NCBI RefSeq assembly: GCF_039538365.1
Contig: NZ_BAABCA010000009.1
Location: 1 to 15,397 of the forward strand
Direction: 5' to 3'
DNA length: 15,397 nucleotides
DNA from: Postechiella marina
Lineage (GTDB): Bacteria; Bacteroidota; Bacteroidia; Flavobacteriales; Flavobacteriaceae
Of this stretch, positions 7,343-14,227 are shown one piece after another. The position numbers and the translations under genes were made by a program. The notes under the pieces are model-generated. The model searched no databases. It worked only from the letters and a program-made list of their open reading frames with translations, and was not told the DNA's origin. Positions within the stretch are counted from its first letter, which is position 1. Each line of letters opens with the position of its first letter.

Positions 7343-7996
7343 GCCAGTAGTTTTTTTTCTAAATATCATTTTTAAATCAGTCACGAGGTAAAAACCAACA
7401 AACCCCAAAGTACCAATTGCTAGTCCATATTGTCCATTAGGAATAGCTGTGAATAAAGTCAGTCCAATTAAAAAAAGGCAAAATGGATATGTAAATAATC
7501 TAATTAAAATTCTTTTTAACGACCATTCTTTTTCTGGTTTCTGTTCCTCAACTTCTATATCTAAAAATTCAAACATTTCATCAAGTTGGTTTTGTCTTTC
7601 AAATCGATAAATCATTCTCCAGAATAAAGTAAAAATTATAGCAAAAACAGAAATAACAACAATTATTGGCCAACTTTCAAATAAGTCAAATTCTAATGGG
7701 TTTTTAGGGAATATAGCATATAGAAAACCAACTATGAAAATTCCGATTAATGATTTTCCAACTGGATTCAATTTACTAGTAATATTAACTAAATGATTAT
7801 TAGCATTTAATTCAAAGGTAAAGACTGGGTAAAAAGTCGTATTCCACATATTTTGTCTCCAAACTTTTATTTCATTCCGACCTATTTCTCCTTTCTGACG
7901 TAAATCACGAGAAAAAACATTCCATAAGTGATTTAGAAAAGTGTCTTTTTTTCTCAATCTAATTAATTTTTCTATGTCTTTTTTTGTGACTTCCAA
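7331..7996 (-). CDS. Hypothetical inner-membrane protein
   Basis: A 221-residue protein starting at the TTG at 7994-7996. The first ~75 residues are polar, with a helical basic stretch (KKDIEKLIRLRKK). Four hydrophobic segments follow at about 80-96, 109-130, 168-185 and 190-208, so the likely layout is cytoplasmic head, membrane pair, a charged acidic loop (134-160, EMFEFLDIEVEEQKPEKEW), second membrane pair. No family is recognised. The reading frame runs past the cassette arm GTTGCCAGTAG (7340-7350) into the palindrome and stops at its TATAA, so the last residues (TGNNV) are encoded by the recombination site. The TTG lies 13 bases from the other arm TACTGGCAAC (8010-8019). An ATT codon one base earlier in another register makes the exact start uncertain. 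Confidence 0.7.
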   Translation of the reverse strand: MEVTKKDIEKLIRLRKKDTFLNHLWNVFSRDLRQKGEIGRNEIKVWRQNMWNTTFYPVFTFELNANNHLVNITSKLNPVGKSLIGIFIVGFLYAIFPKNPLEFDLFESWPIIVVISVFAIIFTLFWRMIYRFERQNQLDEMFEFLDIEVEEQKPEKEWSLKRILIRLFTYPFCLFLIGLTLFTAIPNGQYGLAIGTLGFVGFYLVTDLKMIFRKKTTGNNV

Positions 7997-8016
7997 TGTT
8001 TTTTCAAATTACTGGC

Positions 8017-8142
8017 AACGTTGCGTGTAACTAAAGTACGGGTTTGTGTACGAGGATTTTCCGTAGGAAAATCAGAAGTAAGCAAACAAAGTACAGACGT
8101 TACGATTAATGACTAAAAATAGTATTTTTTTTACACATTGTT
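8017..8142 (-). repeat. attC-like element of gene-free cassette E
   Basis: A 126 bp palindrome of the gene-free cassette family with the AAGTACAGACG variant. Confidence 0.82.
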
Positions 8143-8417
8143 ATACAGCGGTTTTAATTTTTAAAGATTTTTATTACTTTTTAAAGTGCGTTTTGTTATT
8201 TCTGTAATAATTTTTTCTAGAGGTTCAGATTGGAAAAATTTCCGCAACCGAGCTTAATTCCGCAAGAGTGATTTTTTAATTTCCGCAAACTAATTCATTT
8301 CCGTTAGAGTGATTTTAGTTTCCGCTAATGATTTTCAGTTTCAGAGTAGAGGAGTGTTTTGTTTTTATTCCGCTAAAATTGCGTTCTGATTTTTTTGAGC
8401 GATCACTGCTGTATAAC
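8140..8417 (-). repeat. Gene-free cassette body, copy E
   Basis: Bounded by GTTATACAGC (8140-8149) and GCTGTATAAC (8408-8417). It is the most divergent full copy, with private changes such as GTGATTTTAG and TTTCCGCTAATG. No gene is seen. Confidence 0.85.
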
Positions 8418-8541
8418 GTGTTTGTGTATGGTTAGTTGCGTGTTTCTGCAACTAATTTAGTAAACTTTTACGAACTCGTGAAAATTCCGCAGGAATTTTC
8501 GCAAGTAGGGAAGAACCTAGCAATTAATTATACACGGTGTT
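8415..8541 (-). repeat. attC-like element of the two-gene cassette
   Basis: A 127 bp palindrome pairing GTGTATGGTTAGTTGC with GCAATTAATTATACAC (three G.T pairs on the plus strand). The apical hairpin is GAAAATTCCGCAGGAATTTTC near 8478-8498. It is related to 12457-12583. Confidence 0.8.
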
Positions 8542-9031
8542 GTGTGTAGTTTTTTAATTGTTTTATTATTTTCCTAGCGTTACTTTCTATTATTTTCCAA
8601 TCCCACAATTCAGGATTTCCAAATTCAGGATTAGTGCTTTTCCAATTTTCAACTCTTTTTTTTGAGTTCACTGAAATTCGGCATTCAATTTCGTTTTCAG
8701 CGTTTAGTAAATTCAGATGAACGTATATTATTCCCCAACCATCAATTCGGTTTCTATAGGTTTTTCCGTTGCAGTATTTCGGGTCGAGTTTTAATTTAGT
8801 TATAGAGAATTTTCCTTTACTTTCAGGATTATAAATCCCAAATCCTAATTGCCTTTTCTTTTCAGAAGTCGAATATTCGAAATAGTCTTTAAATTCAGAG
8901 GAATTATTTATCCGAACTAATTCTTTTTCCATTTCAGAATATGATTCATAAAATTCAGCTTTAGAATTAGATAGAATAAATTCAATCAGCTTAAAAAGCT
9001 CGGTTTTATTTATAATTTCTGTTCTCTGCAT
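8528..9031 (-). CDS. Hypothetical protein, second gene of a two-gene cassette
   Basis: A 167-residue soluble protein with an N-terminal helical half (NKTELFKLIEFILSNSK, then SYSEMEKELVRI). The later part is beta-rich, with GFGIYNPESKGKFSITKLKL, GWGIIYVHLNLL and IECRISVNSKKRVENW. It ends in a helix ELWDWKIIESNARKIIKQL. I do not recognise the family. The start ATG (9031) lies 9 bases downstream of the stop of the small membrane protein gene, so the two are surely co-transcribed and move as one unit. The frame crosses the cassette arm GTTGTGTGTAG (8539-8549) and stops in the palindrome, giving the tail TQHRV. Almost the same tail (LQHRI) ends the protein encoded at 13351-14205. A paired function with the membrane protein is plausible but unproven. 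Confidence 0.75.
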   Translation of the reverse strand: MQRTEIINKTELFKLIEFILSNSKAEFYESYSEMEKELVRINNSSEFKDYFEYSTSEKKRQLGFGIYNPESKGKFSITKLKLDPKYCNGKTYRNRIDGWGIIYVHLNLLNAENEIECRISVNSKKRVENWKSTNPEFGNPELWDWKIIESNARKIIKQLKNYTQHRV

Positions 9032-9040
9032 TAGTCTTTT

Positions 9041-9433
9041 TTAATATTCATTTTTATGGAATTCCAATAGTTTATCCGTAAAAAGGTTTATTTCTTTTTT
9101 CTCTTTTAGTTTAAAATCGACAAACATTATCAATCCGAAAATTGCTAACGCAATTGGCAAAATCCAATCTCCTTTAATCAACGACATTATTGAAATCAGA
9201 ATTCCTATTCCAAGTAAAACTTTCGCTAAAATATTCATCGGCGATTTTAAGTCAAATTTTAAATCATAATTTCCCGTGTCATTCAAAATTCCGATTAGTC
9301 TGTGGTTGTTTGGAAAACGATTCCTCATTAATTCAAACTTTTCAGTTCCGACATAACCATTATAAAATCCATTCGCGATTAGCTTGTTCAGAATCTTTAA
9401 ATTTTTATCACTTTTTGTTATCGTTTGTCTCAT
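9041..9433 (-). CDS. Small membrane protein, first gene of a two-gene cassette
   Basis: A 130-residue protein. Residues 1-62 are polar with short helices and a strand-like stretch (IGILNDTGNYDLKFDL). Residues 66-84 and 89-106 are two membrane segments separated by only a short KGDW turn, forming a hairpin. The C-terminus is charged (KLKEKKEINLFTDKLLEFHKNEY), and both ends are probably cytoplasmic. No family is recognised. The ATG (9433) lies 8 bases from the arm TTACACACAAC (9442-9452), after the leader ATTTGAGAA that resembles those of other cassettes. It is followed after 9 bases by the next gene in the only two-gene cassette in the window. Two-gene cassettes in integrons are often toxin/antitoxin or effector/immunity pairs, but I see no signature of either. 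Confidence 0.72.
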   Translation of the reverse strand: MRQTITKSDKNLKILNKLIANGFYNGYVGTEKFELMRNRFPNNHRLIGILNDTGNYDLKFDLKSPMNILAKVLLGIGILISIMSLIKGDWILPIALAIFGLIMFVDFKLKEKKEINLFTDKLLEFHKNEY

Positions 9434-9449
9434 TTCTCAAATTACACAC

Positions 9450-9575
9450 AACGTTGCGTGTAACTAAAGTACGGGTTTGTGTACGAGGATTTTCCGTAGG
9501 AAAATCAGAAGTAAGCAAACAAAGTACAGGCGTTACGATTAATGACTAAAAATAGTATTTTTTTTACACATTGTT
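9450..9575 (-). repeat. attC-like element of gene-free cassette F
   Basis: A 126 bp palindrome of the gene-free cassette family with the AAGTACAGGCG variant shared with 11279-11404. Confidence 0.82.
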
Positions 9576-9851
9576 ATACAGCGGTTTTAATTTTTTAAGA
9601 TTTTTATTACTTTTTAAATTGCGTTTTGTTATTTCTGCAATAATTTTTTTCTAGAGGTTCAGATTGGAAAAATTTCCGCAACCGAGCTTAATTCCGCAAG
9701 AGTGATTTTGTTATTTCCGCAAACTAATTCATTTCCGTTAGAGTAATTTTTGTTTCCGCAAATGGTTTTCTTTTTCAGAATAGAGGAGTGTTTTGCTTTT
9801 ATTCCGCTAAAATTGCGTTCTGATTTTTTTGAGCGATCACTGCTGTATAAC
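9573..9851 (-). repeat. Gene-free cassette body, copy F
   Basis: Bounded by GTTATACAGC (9573-9582) and GCTGTATAAC (9842-9851). The central part equals copy D. A 75-codon minus-strand frame happens to be open through it (from an ATG in the neighbouring palindrome), but the same frame has a TAA in copies B and C, so I do not call a gene. Confidence 0.85.
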
Positions 9852-9973
9852 GTGTTTGTATATGGTTTGTTGCGTGGTTTAAGCACCTAAATTTAGCAAA
9901 TAAAAACCGAATAGAAAATCCGCGAGGATTTTCGTAAGTAGGCTAGAACCAGCAATAAATTATATACGGTGTT
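9849..9973 (-). repeat. attC-like element of the AbiH cassette
   Basis: A 125 bp palindrome of the GTATATGGTTTG family, with the same arms as 2327-2449. The cassette arm GTTGGCAAC (9971-9979) is also the same as that of the DUF2971 cassette. Confidence 0.82.
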
Positions 9974-9984
9974 GGCAACTGGCT

Positions 9985-11241
9985 TTATCTTAATTGTTCG
10001 CAATAATTCTTATTCACAACTCTATCTCTCATTTTTGCTTTGTCATTAAAATTCCGAGAGATATTTCTAACTATGTCACTATAATTATCAATATTTTCTC
10101 CTTTTTGGTGATAGAATAACTTTATTGAAGCACAATTTTCGTGTTCGAAAATGGTATTAAGAAGTGTTCTGTCAGATATTCCACAAGAATGTCCAAAAAT
10201 AAAAACTTGGAAATTTCCGCTATTAATATGCTCAAGTAGCTTTTTGTAATTGTCTGTTTCTAAATAATTAATTGATTTTATATTTTCTAAAAAATCATTA
10301 TCATTCAGTTTTTCTATAGATTTATAATCATCATCTAATTCATCTCCGAATCCAAAAATCACAGGATTATTGTCAAGTCTATCAGTTGTTCCGTGAATGT
10401 GAATAGATTTTACAGAAGAAAATTTACCATTATTAAATTGGTCAAATTCATTTGGGTTGTTATATATTTTATCGGTAAAAGTGTAATTAAAATTCAAGAA
10501 TATTGTTTGGTCAGGAATTAAGTCAAAATACGAATAAGCAGACTCTGATTGAAGAAGTTTTTTGATTTCAAAAAATGGTTTTTTCTTGCTAATTCTTTGA
10601 ATTAGTCTTCTCTTATCCTCGCTTATTTCTTCCATCGTTATTTGCTCTTCCGCAAGAGCTTCTAAATCTTTTTTTATTGAATTGTATTCTAATTCAGCTT
10701 TTTGATTTAAAGATGATTCTGAAAAGTCCTTTAGTTTAAAAGGATGATAAATTTTATGCCCAATAGTTCTTTTTGTATTTAAATATTCTTGTCCTAAATT
10801 ATTATTGAAGTTTGTCTCAATTTCTTTGAGATATTCAACCAATCTAGTTCTTACTTTATTAAAGTCAGAATTTAGTTGAGTTATACTATAGTTTCCTGCT
10901 GTTCTAGAATTTTTTAACAAATCATAATATTCATTTTCAATATCCACCCAATTTTGGATATTAGATTTCTCTGTAATAATTTCAAAAAATTTATTTTTGA
11001 AAATGAGTTTTACATTTTGTCTTTTTAAGGTTTTACTAAACTCTTTGTAATCAGTCGCAATAATTTCATAGTAACCTCTTTGTTTTACTATTATTTCTTC
11101 ATTTTCATATTCAATATTTATAGCTAATTCAAGAACTTCTTTGATACACTTTTCCCAATAATTATCTATGAATTGTTTGTAGCTTGTTTTCATTCCGTGA
11201 GCTAAATCAAATCCATTTCCAATTAATACTATTCTATTCAT
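9985..11241 (-). CDS. abiH: AbiH-family phage abortive-infection protein
   Basis: A 418-residue protein with all the marks of the AbiH family. The N-terminal IGNGFDLAHGMKTSYKQF (7-24) is the family signature and suggests nucleotide binding. NWVDIENEYY (97-106) follows. A lysine- and glutamate-rich helical insert occupies about 175-235. The catalytic-looking core has LNFNYTFTD (249-257), HIHGTT (281-286), VIFGFGDELDD (294-304) and VFIFGHSCGISDRTLL (346-361). AbiH in lactococci aborts phage infection by an unknown mechanism; length and motif order here are typical. It is cytoplasmic, without signal or membrane segments. The leader (31 bases from the arm GTTGCCAAC at 11273-11281) is too short for a full promoter plus leader, so transcription probably comes from upstream cassettes, perhaps gene-free copy G. 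The C-terminal end RVVNKNYCEQLR stops 11 bases before the other arm. Confidence 0.93.
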   Translation of the reverse strand: MNRIVLIGNGFDLAHGMKTSYKQFIDNYWEKCIKEVLELAINIEYENEEIIVKQRGYYEIIATDYKEFSKTLKRQNVKLIFKNKFFEIITEKSNIQNWVDIENEYYDLLKNSRTAGNYSITQLNSDFNKVRTRLVEYLKEIETNFNNNLGQEYLNTKRTIGHKIYHPFKLKDFSESSLNQKAELEYNSIKKDLEALAEEQITMEEISEDKRRLIQRISKKKPFFEIKKLLQSESAYSYFDLIPDQTIFLNFNYTFTDKIYNNPNEFDQFNNGKFSSVKSIHIHGTTDRLDNNPVIFGFGDELDDDYKSIEKLNDNDFLENIKSINYLETDNYKKLLEHINSGNFQVFIFGHSCGISDRTLLNTIFEHENCASIKLFYHQKGENIDNYSDIVRNISRNFNDKAKMRDRVVNKNYCEQLR

Positions 11242-11278
11242 TTTATTGTTTGTTCGAGTGTTTCTCTAGCTTGTTGCC

Positions 11279-11404
11279 AACGTTGCGTGTAACTAAAGTA
11301 CGGGTTTGTGTACGAGGATTTTCCGTAGGAAAATCAGAAGTAAGCAAACAAAGTACAGGCGTTACGATTAATGACTAAAAATAGTATTTTTTTTACACAT
11401 TGTT
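11279..11404 (-). repeat. attC-like element of gene-free cassette G
   Basis: A 126 bp palindrome of the gene-free cassette family with the AAGTACAGGCG variant. Confidence 0.82.
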
Positions 11405-11682
11405 ATACAGCGGTTTTAATTTTTTAAAGATTTTTATTACTTTTTTAAAGTAGGTTTTGTTATTTCTGCAATAATTTTTTTCTAGAGTTTCAGATTGGAA
11501 AAATTTCCGCAACCGAGCTTAATTCCGCTAGAGTGATTTTTTAATTTCCGCAAACTAATTCATTTCCGTTAGAGTGATTTTTGTTTCCGCAAATGATTTT
11601 CAGTTTCAGAATAGAGGAGTGTTTTGTTTTTATTCCGCTAAAATTGCGTTCTGATTTTTTTGAGCGATCACTGCTGTATAAC
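11402..11682 (-). repeat. Gene-free cassette body, copy G
   Basis: Bounded by GTTATACAGC (11402-11411) and GCTGTATAAC (11673-11682). It has CCGCTAGAGTG like copy A, and AGAGTTTCAG where all others read AGAGGTTCAG. No gene is seen. Confidence 0.85.
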
Positions 11683-11805
11683 GGTTACGTATATGGAAAG
11701 TTGCGTGTTTGTGTGCGAGGATTTTCCGAAGGAAAATCAGAAGCTAGCAAACAAAGCAACTAACATTGGTTAAGCACAAAATAGCAATTTTTTATATACT
11801 TTGTT
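11680..11805 (-). repeat. attC-like element of the 11825-12433 cassette
   Basis: A 126 bp palindrome pairing GTATATGGAAAGTTGC with GCAATTTTTTATATAC (three G.T pairs on the plus strand). The apical hairpin is GATTTTCCGAAGGAAAATC near 11720-11738. Confidence 0.8.
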
Positions 11806-11824
11806 GTGCGTAGGCTTTTTCTAT

Positions 11825-12433
11825 TCAGATTTCTACGCCTAATAACTTCCTAAACTCCGTTTCGAGCTGTTTCTCCAAGTCAAACGTATTATTCAAAAAT
11901 ATATCGCACCTACTTTTCAGTTCCATAAATTCCGAACTCTTTTCTTTTATTTCTTTTATTTGGTCTTCTGCATATGAGTACTTGGAAAGAAATATTCTTG
12001 TGTCTTTATTTATTTTGTCCATCTCGTTATTTATGGTATTTATTAATTCCACTTGATTAGTCGAGAAAAATATCTTGTTTTGATGAAAAGTTGTGCTAAA
12101 TGCCATAACTCCTTTAGTCCATTCTGCTAACTTGTGTTCAAGATGTTCCTTTGGGTTTTTATCATCCAATTCATTCTCGAAAAAATCCAGTATTGCTAAT
12201 TTGTAATTATATAAAAAGTCATATAAATTTTTTATTACTACAGCTCTTTCTTTATGAAGTGATGAAAATTGGATTTGGTGTGAAATATTTAACTTCGCAA
12301 GTTCGCTCTTATGAGATTCTATTCGTTTGGTAAGATAGTTCTCGAAAAATTTCTGCGACAAATATCTAATCAGTCCGTAAGCAACAACGGTTGATGTAGA
12401 AAATATTCCTAAATACTTGAAAATTTCTTCCAT
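11825..12433 (-). CDS. Membrane-anchored helical protein of unknown function
   Basis: A 202-residue protein with one N-terminal membrane segment at about 6-24 (YLGIFSTSTVVAYGLIRYL). An almost entirely helical, probably cytoplasmic body follows. Its first part (RIESHKSELAKLN... IQFSSLHKERAVVIKNLYDFLYNY) has the heptad-like 'SHKxELxxLxxxHQIQFSxLHxERAxVI' pattern that I know from a widespread group of uncharacterised bacterial proteins. A second helical region (VELINTINNEMDKINKDTRIFLSKY, then QIKEIKEKSSEFMELKS) suggests coiled-coil dimers. No catalytic motif is visible. It might be a membrane sensor or scaffold, but this is a guess. The ATG (12433) is 16 bases from the arm TACGCACAAC (12450-12459). 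The stop is 12 bases from the other arm at 11803-11812. Confidence 0.78.
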   Translation of the reverse strand: MEEIFKYLGIFSTSTVVAYGLIRYLSQKFFENYLTKRIESHKSELAKLNISHQIQFSSLHKERAVVIKNLYDFLYNYKLAILDFFENELDDKNPKEHLEHKLAEWTKGVMAFSTTFHQNKIFFSTNQVELINTINNEMDKINKDTRIFLSKYSYAEDQIKEIKEKSSEFMELKSRCDIFLNNTFDLEKQLETEFRKLLGVEI

Positions 12434-12456
12434 AGTTCAATTTTTAGCTTACGCAC

Positions 12457-12583
12457 AACGTATTTGTGTATGGTTTCGTTGTGTTGGCTAGGTCTAAATT
12501 AGTAAAAGAAAACTGACTAAAGGAAAATTCCGCAGGAATTTTCCGAGTACACACGAACCGAACAATGAATTATACACGGTGTT
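12457..12583 (-). repeat. attC-like element of the 12603-13232 cassette
   Basis: A 127 bp palindrome whose left arm GTGTATGGTTTCGTTG pairs with CAATGAATTATACAC on the right, with one looped base. The apical hairpin is GAAAATTCCGCAGGAATTTTC near 12523-12543. Confidence 0.8.
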
Positions 12584-12602
12584 GTAAAACGTATTTATTT
12601 AT

Positions 12603-13232
12603 TTATTTATTCATAAGTTGAGTTGCTTCCCAAACATACTCTTTTCCAAATTCTCCAAAGTAGCTTATATAATCTCCATCTTTAGAAATTACTACAAAAC
12701 TCTTACAAGGATAATGATGTTCAAAAAACAATCTTTCAACGGTTCCTTTTGGGTCGTTATACCAGTTTAAAATTCCATTATATTTTTCAAGTCCATCGTT
12801 GTCTTTATAAATGTATAATGGTTTAATTTTAGCTACTTGATTTAAGCCTTCTTCCAATTGTTCGTGCCAATTTGCAATCCACTCTTTATTTGTTGTTCCG
12901 CTACTATTACAAGGGTCTTTTCCTGGATAATAAATTATAGCAATAGGCTTTTTTGAATCCAATTCACGATTCGTTGTATTTTCAAGTAATAATTCCAAAC
13001 TGTTTCTATCATTTATTTTCCCACGCTTTTCTCTTAATGTCAATTTTTTGTGATTGGCAGAATCTCCGGGAATATCCAATAGTTTATTTGTGGAACGAAT
13101 TCGATTAAATTTTGATTTACTTATTTCAACACTGTTTTCATCAAAATATTTGGTCTTATCACTTCCGATTTTTGTGGTAGAACAAGAGTATATTAAAGCT
13201 CCAAATATTAATGTCAGCAGGATTTTTTTCAT
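12603..13232 (-). CDS. Lipoprotein of unknown function
   Basis: A 209-residue protein with a clean lipoprotein signal: MKK, a hydrophobic run LLTLIFGALI, and YSC with Cys17 as the lipid attachment site. Residues 18-90 are polar and basic. From about 94 a folded domain starts with a strand KPIAIIYYPGKDPCNSSG (95-112), which recalls the strand-loop of thioredoxin-like folds although only one cysteine (C108) lies there. It continues through WHEQLEEGLNQV, PLYIYKDND and a final FVVISKDGDYISYFGEFGKE. A second cysteine is C176. The thioredoxin-like reading is weak. The protein acts in the periplasm or at the outer membrane. The ATG is only 2 bases from the cassette arm GTTTTACAAC (13235-13244), the tightest leader in the array. 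The other arm is at 12581-12590. Confidence 0.78.
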   Translation of the reverse strand: MKKILLTLIFGALIYSCSTTKIGSDKTKYFDENSVEISKSKFNRIRSTNKLLDIPGDSANHKKLTLREKRGKINDRNSLELLLENTTNRELDSKKPIAIIYYPGKDPCNSSGTTNKEWIANWHEQLEEGLNQVAKIKPLYIYKDNDGLEKYNGILNWYNDPKGTVERLFFEHHYPCKSFVVISKDGDYISYFGEFGKEYVWEATQLMNK

Positions 13233-13241
13233 ATGTTTTAC

Positions 13242-13364
13242 AACGTGTTTGTATATGGTTTGTTGCGTGGTTTAGCACGTAATTTAGCAAATAAAAACCG
13301 AATAGAAAATCCGCGAGGATTTTCGTAAGTAGGCTAGTACTAGCAATAAATTATATACGGTGTT
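13242..13364 (-). repeat. attC-like element of the 13351-14205 cassette
   Basis: A 123 bp palindrome of the GTATATGGTTTG family, differing at only a few bases from 14228-14350. This suggests a shared origin of the two cassettes. Confidence 0.82.
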
Positions 13365-14205
13365 GTAGCCAGTATTTTTTCCTTAAACTACTTAATTTTA
13401 CTTTGTTCTTGCACTTATTATTTTCAAAGTCAGAATAGAATTCATCTTGAAATAATTTAAGATTGTCCCAATTCGAAAAACTCTGATGGTCTTTATTTGA
13501 ATAGTAATCTTTATTAACTTTTAATTGCCCAATTTTTTCAAATTCCGTTTCCGATTTTTTGAAATGTTGAGCATAATACCAACTAATTTGTTCCTTTGGT
13601 TTAAACTCCTTGTTTATTTGCTGTTCAAGTCTAAATAATAGTTTGGCATTCTCAAAATCCTTTTCAGTTGGTTTTTCCGATTGTTTAATGTCAGTTACAG
13701 CAATTAAATTCAGTCCGAATTCCGTTTCTTTTTCCGATTCCAACACGAAAACTCCACAATAATCTCCATCACTTAATTTAAAAACTAAACAATCTCCTTT
13801 TTCGAAAATCGCATTTCGTGATTTTTTTACTTTTCTTTTTCGAGATGTCTTTTTTTCGTTTGATATTTTCTTTAAAAAGCTATCTAAAACTTTTTGCCTT
13901 TTAGTCAAGTCAGATTTTGAAGCGTCAAGTTCTTTCCACAATTCAATATCTTTTCCAGATTCGACAATATCTTTAATCCGATTAAGAACTTTTGGGTCAA
14001 GTGATTTGCATTCCCATTGAGATTTTGCGATAGTTATCCAAAAATTATTTTGGTCTTCGTGAGAATCAATCAGTTCTTTATTTTCCTGAATTAACTTTTC
14101 AGTAATCGCAGAAACTTCCATTCCTTGATTATATAATTCAAAGAATTCATAATTAATATCTTCATAAATATCGTTTGAAGAAATTCCTGTTCCCCAAGTT
14201 CCCAT
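13351..14205 (-). CDS. MGTWG-type conserved hypothetical protein
   Basis: A 284-residue soluble protein that begins MGTWGTGISSNDIYEDI. This is the hallmark start of DUF4259-like and related bacterial proteins (MGTWG....ND...D). Residues 20-110 are helical with NNFWITIAKSQWECKSLD (53-70), then IVESGKDIELWKELDAS. A strongly basic linker (KKTSRKRKVKKSRN, about 118-131) may bind nucleic acid. The following domain starts EKGDCLVFKLSDGDYCGVFVLE and runs on through GLNLIAVTDI. I know this two-part arrangement from uncharacterised Bacteroidota proteins only. The frame crosses the cassette arm GTTGTAGCCA (13362-13371) and stops in the palindrome, ending LQHRI. That tail is nearly the same as in the unrelated protein at 8528-9031. 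The ATG (14205) is 15 bases from the other arm TGGCTACAAC (14221-14230). Confidence 0.78.
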   Translation of the reverse strand: MGTWGTGISSNDIYEDINYEFFELYNQGMEVSAITEKLIQENKELIDSHEDQNNFWITIAKSQWECKSLDPKVLNRIKDIVESGKDIELWKELDASKSDLTKRQKVLDSFLKKISNEKKTSRKRKVKKSRNAIFEKGDCLVFKLSDGDYCGVFVLESEKETEFGLNLIAVTDIKQSEKPTEKDFENAKLLFRLEQQINKEFKPKEQISWYYAQHFKKSETEFEKIGQLKVNKDYYSNKDHQSFSNWDNLKLFQDEFYSDFENNKCKNKVKLSSLRKKYWLQHRI

Positions 14206-14227
14206 AGGCGTTTCTTATATTGGCTAC

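Noticed and set aside
9659..9886. 75-codon minus-strand reading frame through gene-free copy F
   Set aside because: It starts in a palindrome and the same frame has a TAA in copies B and C. The 41 bp repeat period also shifts the frame, so coding is unlikely.
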